DNA of 8,899 nt, taken from NCBI GenBank assembly GCA_003529325.1, contig DPVW01000502.1:14807-23705 (forward strand), given 5' to 3'. Origin of the DNA: Candidatus Latescibacterota bacterium (GTDB lineage Bacteria > Latescibacterota > UBA2968 > UBA8231). Of this stretch, positions 1 through 5,601 are shown one piece after another. The notes beneath the pieces are model-generated. The model saw only the letters and a program-made list of their open reading frames with translations. It was not told the origin of the DNA and searched no databases. The translations under genes and the position numbers were made by a program. Positions within the stretch are counted from its first letter, which is position 1; each line of letters starts with the position of its first letter.

Positions 1-551
1 CGCTTCCACTCCTCCCACTTGTTCCGGCGCTCGACGGTCAGCATGTCGACCGCCTCCAGCCCTTGCGACAGAGCGAAGTCGCGGGCTCCCTCGCCGGCGA
101 GCATGACGTGTTTGGTCCGCTCCATCACCATGCGCGCCACCGTGATGGGATGAGCGATGTCGCTCAGGGCGGCAACGCTGCCGGCGGCATGGTTGCGGCC
201 ATCCATGATGCAGGCGTCGAGCTGCACGACGCCGCGTGCCTTCGGCGTTCCTCCGAGACCGACCGAGTAGTTGTCGGGATCCGCTTCCGGTACACGGATC
301 CCCTGCTCGACGGCATCGAGGATGTCCCCGCCTCCCGTCAGGGTGTTGAGGGCGAGCTCGTTGGCGGCCTTGCCGAAGGGCCAGGTGGAGATGAACACCG
401 GTCCATCGACGGCGTCCGGCGGGGTGGCTGACATCACCGGCTCCGCGGACACGCGCCGGCCGCCGACAAGACCGGTGGCCGCGGCAGCGGCAGTAGCAGT
501 AGCAGTAGTGGAAAGAAAGGTTCGGCGGGACAATTGCTTTGATCCTGTCAT
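1..551 (-). CDS. N4-(beta-N-acetylglucosaminyl)-L-asparaginase, Tat-exported, partial (3' end outside window)
   Basis: Reading leftward from the ATG at 551-549, 183 codons stay open to the window edge. Residues 1-36 are a twin-arginine signal: SRRTFL at 8-13, then an Ala/Thr-rich stretch and a likely cut after VSA (34-36). The mature part begins near GPVFISTWPFGKAAN (about 50-64) and continues with LTGGGDILDAVEQG, GLGGTPKARGVVQLDACIMDG and GSVAALSDIAHPITVARMVM. These are the typical N-terminal segments of the glycosylasparaginase branch of the Ntn-hydrolase asparaginase 2 family, which cleaves the Asn-GlcNAc bond of glycoprotein remnants and matures by self-cleavage before a catalytic Thr. 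That Thr lies further along, beyond the window, so activity cannot be judged. AGAAGGG a few bases upstream serves as ribosome binding site; an ATG further upstream hits a stop after five codons. It is divergent from the plus-strand cluster. The family call is from visible sequence pattern; periplasmic location is inferred from the Tat motif. Confidence 0.88.
   Translation of the reverse strand, partial: MTGSKQLSRRTFLSTTATATAAAAATGLVGGRRVSAEPVMSATPPDAVDGPVFISTWPFGKAANELALNTLTGGGDILDAVEQGIRVPEADPDNYSVGLGGTPKARGVVQLDACIMDGRNHAAGSVAALSDIAHPITVARMVMERTKHVMLAGEGARDFALSQGLEAVDMLTVERRNKWEEWK
491..508. repeat. Three copies of the hexamer CAGTAG
   Basis: CAGTAG occurs three times in perfect tandem. 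It lies inside the coding sequence of the asparaginase signal peptide, where on the minus strand it encodes alternating Thr and Ala (about residues 15-20). Because the unit is six bases, gain or loss of a copy would lengthen or shorten the signal peptide without a frameshift. Confidence 0.8.
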
Positions 552-653
552 GGGTCCCTTCTCATATCCAGAGGTGATTCCTCGTCCGTGAAGGGTAGGT
601 CAAGGGCCTGTCGGGCATCAAGTCCCATATCATAAAGCGAGAAAAAAGATTTA
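552..653. other. Intergenic region upstream of the asparaginase gene
   Basis: About 100 bases separate the asparaginase start from the insertion sequence. It should hold the leftward promoter and leader of that gene. On the minus strand a TATGAT hexamer lies around 630 within an AT-rich patch, but no convincing -35 partner is visible, so no promoter is called. No gene is supported here. Before the insertion this segment was continuous with 1646-1776, giving an intergenic region of about 240 bases. Confidence 0.5.
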
Positions 654-661
654 AATGTATG
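654..661. repeat. Left target-site duplication of the ISL3 element, AATGTATG
   Basis: AATGTATG abuts the left terminal inverted repeat and is repeated exactly at 1638-1645 beside the right one. Eight bases is the duplication length typical of the ISL3 family. Confidence 0.93.
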
Positions 662-683
662 GCCTCTTCCGGTTATTTGGTGC
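662..683 (+). repeat. Left terminal inverted repeat of the ISL3 element
   Basis: The left end begins GCCTCTTCCGG then TTATTTGGTG. Read inward, the right end is GGTTCTTCCGG then GATTATTGTGG. Nine of the first eleven bases match, sharing TCTTCCGG, and the pairing resumes at TTATT after a two-base offset. A GGxTCTTCCG-like end is characteristic of ISL3 elements. Confidence 0.85.
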
Positions 684-727
684 TGGATCTGAGGTTGGGT
701 TAGCGTTATGTGCAGGAGGAGCTGCCC

Positions 728-1624
728 ATGCGCGACACACAACTGTATCGGGACTTGCTGGGCGTGTCGCCGCCCTGGCGAGTTGTTTCGGTGGACATGG
801 ACACGGAGGCCAAGACGATCACGGTGACGGTGGATCTCAAGTCCGGTGCCCTTCTGTCGTGCCCGGAGTGCGGACACCAGCGTTGCCCGGTCAAGGACCG
901 CAGACAGCGGACCTGGCGACACCTGGACACGTGCCAGTACAGGACGATGGTCCAAGGGCCGGTGCCGCGGACGGAGTGTCCCGACTGCGGCGTGAAGACG
1001 GTCGAGCCGCCGTGGGCGGTGCGCTACTCGCGTTTCACCAAGGGCTTTGAACACCGGCCATCCAGTGCCTTCAGCAGATGTCCATGAGCGGTGCCTGCCG
1101 GATCCTGCGACTCACCTGGGACGAGGCGGACGGCATCATGGAACGAGCTGTCCGCCGGGGCCTGCAGCGCCGGGATCTGTCCGGCTTGCGCCGTATCGGC
1201 ATCGACGAGAAGGCGGTCCGTCGTGGGCATCGCTACATCACCGTCGTCTACGACCTAAAGACGTCCGACGTGGTCTGGGTCGGCGAGGACCGTCGCGAGG
1301 AGACGCTGGACAGCTTCTTTGCGTCTCTGCCTCAACGAGGCCGTCGACCAGGTTCGCAAGCGAGAGCACCGAGCTCTGCACGAACTGGGCATCGAGATGC
1401 TCGGCGGCACCAAGTGGGACTGGCTATACAACCGTGACAATCTGCCTCCGGAGCGAGAAATGCGCTTCGAGGAGCTGCGACAGTTCAATCTGAAGACGGT
1501 GCGGGCCCATGCCATCAAGGAGACCTTCCGGTGCTTCTGGGGCTACACCTATCCCGCCAACGTCCAGCGATTCATCACCGCTATCTACTTTCACTGTGGT
1601 CGACTCAACCTCGAACCACAATAA
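728..1624 (+). pseudogene. ISL3-family transposase, inactivated by a frameshift and two internal deletions
   Basis: Translation starts at ATG 728, seven bases after GGAGGA. The first part holds the N-terminal zinc ribbon (CPECG near 862 and CPDCG near 978). At about 1055-1057 one base is missing: the protein passes from EHR to AIQCLQQMSMSGACRIL in another frame. This second segment has the helix-turn-helix (TWDEADGIMERAVRRG) and the first catalytic Asp region (RIGIDEKAVRRGHRYITVVYD). Near 1325-1335 the sequence jumps from DSFFASL straight to LNEAVDQVRKREHRAL in the original frame. The expected stretch with the second Asp (MDMW-like) and VFDxFH is gone, some 45 codons. Near 1555-1565 it jumps from FWGYTYPAN to QRFITAIYFHCG, losing about 70 codons that normally include the NAxxEGxN segment with the catalytic Glu. 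The authentic C-terminus and stop (1622-1624) remain. Deletion sizes are estimated from the family, not measured. Confidence 0.92.
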
Positions 1625-1637
1625 TCCCGGAAGAACC
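1616..1637 (-). repeat. Right terminal inverted repeat of the ISL3 element
   Basis: This is the partner of the left repeat at 662-683. It overlaps the last codons and the TAA stop of the transposase remnant, as is common in ISL3 elements. Confidence 0.85.
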
Positions 1638-1645
1638 AATGTATG
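1638..1645. repeat. Right target-site duplication of the ISL3 element, AATGTATG
   Basis: It is an exact copy of 654-661, placed immediately outside the right terminal inverted repeat. Confidence 0.93.
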
Positions 1646-1776
1646 CAACGGATGTTGGTGTTCACCGGCGCATCGCCCTATCTTCCTTTAAACTCGAAGT
1701 TGGACTTGTGAATAACTGTTGTGTTCACGGAAGCGGAGCACGCAGTATCACTTCCCATCCCGTAAGGAGCAGACCC
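1646..1776 (+). promoter_or_regulatory. Upstream region of the CBM9-like gene with GTGTTCAC repeats
   Basis: This 131-base leader should contain the promoter of the CBM9-like gene. GTGTTCAC occurs twice in direct orientation (1658-1665 and 1721-1728), 63 bases apart, about six helical turns. The second copy is also the right arm of an inverted repeat, GTGAA (1708-1712), 11 bases, TTCAC (1724-1728), which could be an operator. TTGGAC at about 1700 is a possible -35 box but no clear -10 follows. TAAGGAG at 1763-1769 is a strong ribosome binding site seven bases before the ATG. The regulatory reading is tentative; only the ribosome binding site is firm. Confidence 0.35.
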
Positions 1777-2745
1777 ATGCGCAAGCTTATGACGGCTGGT
1801 ATCGCCAGCCTGATGCTCGCAGGTGTTGCGAGCGCCCAGTTCTTCGATCCGCCGGCACTGGAGGATCGTAACGGCAGCCAGGGCTTTTCGTTCTTCATGC
1901 TCGAGGTGCCGAGTCACGACGCCATGGTCATGGACGGCAGGGCCGGTGACTGGGCTTGGTACGATTCTGACTTCACGCTGACGATGGATGAGTGGCGTGA
2001 CGAGGGTGATCGTCCGGCGCCGTCCCGCGCCGACCTGAACATCACCACGTTCATGGGTTGGAAGGGTGGCAACGTCAACCGCTGGTACGTCTTCATGGAA
2101 GCCTTCGACGATGTGGCCGTCCATGACGGTACCAACATCGCCCGCTGGAACGGCGACATGCTGCAGGTCGGTCACGACCCACAGGATCACGGTCGCGAGC
2201 GCGGTCCCGCCTCCGGTTTCACCATGGAGTGGCTGATGGCTCCCGGCGATCTCAGCCCGCCGACCAACGTGGCGTTCCGCTATGGCGGCGTCGAAGGTGA
2301 GCCGGCCACGTGGGCCGAATATGGTGAAGCGCCGTGGATTGATTTTTCCGTAACCGTCGATCCGCCCGAAGCTTGGGCCGCCGACCTGTGGTCTGATGGC
2401 GCCACCACCGTCTTCGAATTCAGCATCCAGGTGCTGGCCTTCCAGGACGACGCCGGTCCGGGTGCCAGCGAGATCTGGCAGATGGACGCCGTCGCCGGTG
2501 ACGATGGCGCCGGTTTCCCCTTCGCCTTCTGGTACGAGGATGGCGAAGGTCCTGGCTCTGGCTTCGGCAATGACGAGGACGGCAACCACCTCGGTTCCAA
2601 CGACTGGACCACTCGGGGCCCCGAGGCCTCGGGACGTCAGTATTATTCGATCGCCACGTTGCTGCGTATCGGTGAGTACACCTCTGGCAACATCACCGCC
2701 GTACAGTCGTCGACGTGGGGCAACATCAAGAACTCCTTCCGGTAG
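1777..2745 (+). CDS. Secreted CBM9-like (carbohydrate-binding module family 9 type) protein, 322 aa
   Basis: The start is ATG 1777, chosen because TAAGGAG lies seven bases upstream and a clean Sec signal follows: MRKLMTAGIASLMLAGVASA (1-20), cut before QFFDPP. The mature protein has no Cys and is rich in Asp, Glu, Trp and Phe. It shows a CBM9-like or DOMON-like beta-sandwich pattern: DGRAGDWAWYD (53-63), then LNITTFMGWKGG, a strand with WYVFMEAFDDVAVHDG, and RWNGDMLQVGHDPQDHG (123-139), the usual place of the domain's exposed tryptophan and acidic motif. One domain seems to fill the whole mature chain. There is no enzyme signature, FlgD-like domain or lipobox, so it is probably released or held by a partner. 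CBM9 relatives bind sugar ends, but the ligand here cannot be read from sequence. It probably forms its own transcript, ending at the hairpins downstream. Confidence 0.75.
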   Translation: MRKLMTAGIASLMLAGVASAQFFDPPALEDRNGSQGFSFFMLEVPSHDAMVMDGRAGDWAWYDSDFTLTMDEWRDEGDRPAPSRADLNITTFMGWKGGNVNRWYVFMEAFDDVAVHDGTNIARWNGDMLQVGHDPQDHGRERGPASGFTMEWLMAPGDLSPPTNVAFRYGGVEGEPATWAEYGEAPWIDFSVTVDPPEAWAADLWSDGATTVFEFSIQVLAFQDDAGPGASEIWQMDAVAGDDGAGFPFAFWYEDGEGPGSGFGNDEDGNHLGSNDWTTRGPEASGRQYYSIATLLRIGEYTSGNITAVQSSTWGNIKNSFR

Positions 2746-2756
2746 AGCCCGTCCGG

Positions 2757-2782
2757 GGTGCAGAGGGTAGCCCTCCTGCACC
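2757..2782 (+). other. Stem-loop directly after the CBM9-like gene
   Basis: GGTGCAG-AGGG, loop TAG, CCCT-C-CTGCACC forms an 11-bp stem with one bulged C, beginning 11 bases after the stop codon. No T tract follows, so on its own it looks like a 3'-end-protecting or Rho-associated hairpin and not a complete intrinsic terminator. Confidence 0.65.
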
Positions 2783-2808
2783 GAGTGATTGATGAGTAAT
2801 TGGACAAG

Positions 2809-2847
2809 TCGGGCCACTGGAGACCTTCTCCGGTTGGCCCGATTTTC
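2809..2847 (+). terminator. Intrinsic terminator between the CBM9-like gene and the lipoprotein gene
   Basis: A perfect 8-bp outer stem (TCGGGCCA with TGGCCCGA) continues into a second helix (CTGGAGA with TCTCCGG, one G-T pair and one bulged base) around a CCT loop, and is followed at once by TTTTCT. This is a convincing Rho-independent terminator on the plus strand. It would separate the CBM9-like transcript from the downstream cluster, or limit readthrough into it. Confidence 0.8.
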
Positions 2848-2893
2848 TGCACGACTGAAATGTTACGGGGTGCTTCTGGTGAGGAACTGGAAT

Positions 2894-3598
2894 ATGCGTG
2901 GGCCATGGATCTTGGTGACGCTGCTGCTGGCAACCGCCTGCGGCCGCTACTTTCCAACGTCCCTGCAGCCGAGCCAGCAGCAGGCCGAGGGTATGGCCGT
3001 CAACGACGACGGCTCGATCACCTACGCTCTGGACCGCCTCGGCATCACCCTGAAGCCGATGACCGATGCCGAGTTGAATCGCCTCGTATCGTCGGAGGAC
3101 GCATCGGTCAATCCGTACACCTTCGGCGACCTGACGGCCCCCGGTGAGGGCTGGACGCCTCCCCGGTTCACCGTGTTCCGCCTGCAGGTGGCCAATTACC
3201 AGTACCCCAAAGTCAAACTCGATCCGCTCAAGGGCCACATCTCCTCGACGAATCACCGAGACTACGATGTCCTGAGCTTCGCCGAACTCTATGACTATTT
3301 TCGGGCGCACTGGCAGGGGCTCACTGGTCAGGGACGTTCCGAGTTCCGCAGTCGCACGGACATGCTCCGACGCACGATGTACACCGGCGCCACCATCTTC
3401 AGCGGCAATGACGAGGAAGGCTACCTGGTCTTTCCATTGCTCGATGACGACGTGCGACAGATCCATGTCGCCATCGAGGACATCGCCGTGCGCTTCGATT
3501 ATGCCGACCAGCCGGTGGAGACGATCGATCTGAGCTTCCGCTTCGAGCGCGATATCCTCCGCGGGTTCACCCCTGCCGACGCCGTGCGGCTGGACTGA
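2894..3598 (+). CDS. Outer-membrane-type lipoprotein of unknown function, 234 aa
   Basis: ATG 2894 is preferred over in-frame upstream starts because GAGGA lies eight bases before it and it gives a proper lipoprotein signal: MRGPWILVTLLLATA, then Cys16. The lipobox (ATAC) is slightly unusual at the -3 position. Gly follows the lipidated Cys, so retention by an inner-membrane Asp signal is not indicated. The mature part, about 219 residues, has no other Cys. It has a PxFTVFRLQVANYQYPKVKL strand region (about 91-112), then LSFAELYDYFRAHWQG, RTDMLRRTMYTGATIFSG, EEGYLVFPLLDDDVRQIHVAIEDIAVRFDY and a final DLSFRFERDI. The alternating C-terminal half suggests a beta-sandwich. I recognise no named family. 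Its stop lies 11 bases before the next gene, so it is probably the first gene of the cluster and a membrane anchor or partner for the secreted proteins downstream; that role is inferred from position only. Confidence 0.82.
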   Translation: MRGPWILVTLLLATACGRYFPTSLQPSQQQAEGMAVNDDGSITYALDRLGITLKPMTDAELNRLVSSEDASVNPYTFGDLTAPGEGWTPPRFTVFRLQVANYQYPKVKLDPLKGHISSTNHRDYDVLSFAELYDYFRAHWQGLTGQGRSEFRSRTDMLRRTMYTGATIFSGNDEEGYLVFPLLDDDVRQIHVAIEDIAVRFDYADQPVETIDLSFRFERDILRGFTPADAVRLD

Positions 3599-3609
3599 CA
3601 GGAATTCCG

Positions 3610-5601
3610 ATGCGGAGCGTACGCGTTCTGTGGGCAGTCCTGCTGATTCCCGCAATGGCTGGCGCCCAGCTGCAGACCTGGCGTATCGGCGGCGACGGTC
3701 AGTCGTGGACCGACCAGGCTTTGTCGCAGAGCGGCGCCCTCGAAATCGACAGTGGTCTGCAGCCGCTGGAACTGGGGGAGGGAGAGAACCTCATCGATCT
3801 GCTGCGCGAGTCGGGCCTGACATGGCTCAACGGCCAACCCCCGGTCTTCACCGAAACCGGCCAACCGCGGACCTGGTCGAATGACGGCCTCTTCAATCAG
3901 ATCTTAGGCCCCCTCGACCTGCTCGACGGCGACCCCGCAACGTCTTCCAAGAGCGTGTACAAGGCGGCGCGCAATCAGGCCGGTGCCGCCTTCTTCTGGG
4001 ATCTTGGAGCGCCTTTCCCCATCAACCGACTCCGGTTCTTTCCCGACCCCGATGACCCGGATGCCTTCATCAAGGCCTTCAAGATCCTCGTCAACGACGG
4101 GGAGACGTTCAACGACATCAATCGTCCTCAGTACGAGTTGCTGCGCCGTGTCGAAGTGAACCGGGAGATGGTCGTCGACATCCACTTCGCCCCGTTGCAG
4201 GGCCGCTTTCTGCAACTGCTGGTGCTGTCGAAGTCGGCCTTCAACCTGGCTGAGTTCGAGATCTACGGCGAGGGTTTTGTGCCCGTGGCCAGCTACACCT
4301 CACAACTGCACTCCTTCAGTGGCGCCGTCAACTTCGGTGCGATGCAACTGCACGCGACCCGTCTGCAACGCGCCGGGAGTGAGGCCGACGAAGCCCCTTC
4401 CGTGGTGCTGCAGATGCGGACCGGCGCCGACGACACGCCTCTGGCGTACTTCCGCCGGGACCGCGACAGCGGTGCTCAGGAGGAGGTCTCTCTGGCCGAA
4501 TACAGCACCAACCTGCCGCGTCGGGCGCTGTTCCGTCAGGATCCCGAAACAGAACAGTTGCTGGGGGAAGTGGACCGGGCGTCCTACGTCGATCTGCCCG
4601 TTTCTGAGCAGGGCCCGGTGCGTGACTTTGTCCAGGGGGACATACGTGGCGATGTGGACAACTGGAGCCCCTGGTCGCCCCCGCTGACGATTGATTCCAC
4701 CGGCTTTTTCCAGCAGCCCGTGGGGTTGCCCAGCCCCCGCGAGTTTCTCCAATTCCGTATGGACTTTGCCGGTGATGCCGAGAACGTGATGCGTATCGAC
4801 TCGCTGCAGATCGAGTTCTCTCCCGGCCTCGTCAGCAACGCCGTCGGTGAGGTGGCTCTCGCCAGTGAGCCACAACCGGCGAATGGTGTGCTGGAAGTCG
4901 TCGGCGGCATCGACACGACCTTCACCTACGACATCCGGACAGACTTCGCTTCGGCCGGACTGCAGGGATACAGCGGCCTGCGCATCGAGGCCTTTCCGCC
5001 GCCGGTCTTCGAAGCTCTACAGATGGGGGACCCGCCGGTACCCGTGGAAGACGTCACAGTCGAATCGATCGAGGATGGTTTCGAGGTGTTCTTCACGCCG
5101 GTGAACTCGGACAACAACCAGCCGCTGCGCGTCCTGTTCAACCTGCGCCTGCTGGAGCACAACACGCCGGTCAACGCCTGGTTGCTGGGTGGCGCCGATG
5201 TGCCGCCCCATCCGGTGCGGCCCGGGGATGCTGTCGATGACGTCAGCACGGCCGTCGCCAACGCCTTCACCATCGAAGCCAGAGCCGGCGTGGCCATGCG
5301 GTTCTCCACCTCGGTAATCACGCCCAACGGTGACGGCCGCAACGATGCCGCGTCGATACAACTTGTGCTGGCCCAGTTCGCCAATGCCGTCGATACGACC
5401 ATGGAAGTCTTCGATCTCAGCGGTCGCCGCGTACGGCAACTGGTGTCAGAGCAGACGCCTTCCGGTGCTTACGACGAGACCTGGGATGGCCGCAACGACG
5501 CTGGCCACCTGGTGCCGCCCGGTGTGTATCTCGTGCGTGTCGCCGTCAACTCCGATGCCGAAACGTTCGCCCGGGCACGGCTCGTGGGGGTGGTGTATTG
5601 A
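3610..5601 (+). CDS. Secreted discoidin-like protein with FlgD-like C-terminal domain, 663 aa (paralogue 1)
   Basis: The start at ATG 3610 has AGGAA five bases upstream and gives a Sec signal, MRSVRVLWAVLLIPAMAGA (1-19), cut before QLQTWRIGGDGQSW. A discoidin (F5/8 type C)-like fold spans about 100-226: LDGDPATS, then FFWDLGAPFPINRLRFFPDP, and the closing signature RFLQLLVLSKSAFNLAEFEIYGEGF. A second beta-rich part follows (about 228-400), with MRTGADDTPLAYFRRD, DNWSPWSPPL and EFLQFRMDF, resembling a further discoidin-type module. A middle region of Ig-like character precedes the C-terminal domain (about 564-663): TPNGDGRND (571-579), VFDLSGRRVRQL, YDETWDGRNDAGHLVPPGVYLVRV. This matches FlgD Ig-like or gliding-type C-terminal domains found on exported proteins of FCB-type bacteria. 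The mature protein lacks Cys. No catalytic motif is seen, so it is probably a binding or structural surface protein; the domain calls are by eye. Confidence 0.83.
   Translation: MRSVRVLWAVLLIPAMAGAQLQTWRIGGDGQSWTDQALSQSGALEIDSGLQPLELGEGENLIDLLRESGLTWLNGQPPVFTETGQPRTWSNDGLFNQILGPLDLLDGDPATSSKSVYKAARNQAGAAFFWDLGAPFPINRLRFFPDPDDPDAFIKAFKILVNDGETFNDINRPQYELLRRVEVNREMVVDIHFAPLQGRFLQLLVLSKSAFNLAEFEIYGEGFVPVASYTSQLHSFSGAVNFGAMQLHATRLQRAGSEADEAPSVVLQMRTGADDTPLAYFRRDRDSGAQEEVSLAEYSTNLPRRALFRQDPETEQLLGEVDRASYVDLPVSEQGPVRDFVQGDIRGDVDNWSPWSPPLTIDSTGFFQQPVGLPSPREFLQFRMDFAGDAENVMRIDSLQIEFSPGLVSNAVGEVALASEPQPANGVLEVVGGIDTTFTYDIRTDFASAGLQGYSGLRIEAFPPPVFEALQMGDPPVPVEDVTVESIEDGFEVFFTPVNSDNNQPLRVLFNLRLLEHNTPVNAWLLGGADVPPHPVRPGDAVDDVSTAVANAFTIEARAGVAMRFSTSVITPNGDGRNDAASIQLVLAQFANAVDTTMEVFDLSGRRVRQLVSEQTPSGAYDETWDGRNDAGHLVPPGVYLVRVAVNSDAETFARARLVGVVY

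Larger units (their letters stand above)
662..1637 (+). mobile_element. Defective ISL3-family insertion sequence, 976 bp
   Basis: The element is bounded by imperfect terminal inverted repeats and a perfect 8-bp target duplication on both sides, so its borders are exact. It carries one transposase gene in the usual ISL3 arrangement, starting about 65 bases from the left end and with its stop codon lying inside the right inverted repeat. Intact members are usually about 1.3-1.5 kb; the shortfall here fits the two internal deletions seen in the transposase. It sits in the intergenic region between divergent genes, so no coding sequence was disrupted, but the upstream control regions of the asparaginase and the CBM9-like gene have been pushed about 1 kb apart. 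Movement could only occur if an intact relative elsewhere supplied transposase. Confidence 0.93.

Noticed and set aside
63..591. Plus-strand open frames in the first 600 bases
   Set aside because: They lie opposite the asparaginase gene, whose minus-strand translation shows family motifs and a Tat signal.
1040..1090. Programmed -1 frameshift in the transposase
   Set aside because: The shift point CACCGGCCATC has no slippery heptamer, and two further deletions lie downstream, so simple decay explains it better.
1678..2817. Long minus-strand open frame (379 codons) opposite the CBM9-like gene
   Set aside because: It lacks a signal or recognisable motif, has atypical His/Arg/Gly-rich composition, and lies fully opposite a gene with a good ribosome binding site, signal peptide and domain pattern. 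Such antisense frames are common in GC-rich DNA.
2726..3655. Minus-strand open frame of 309 codons opposite the lipoprotein gene
   Set aside because: It runs across two plus-strand genes and the terminator and shows no domain sense; it is a shadow of codon bias.
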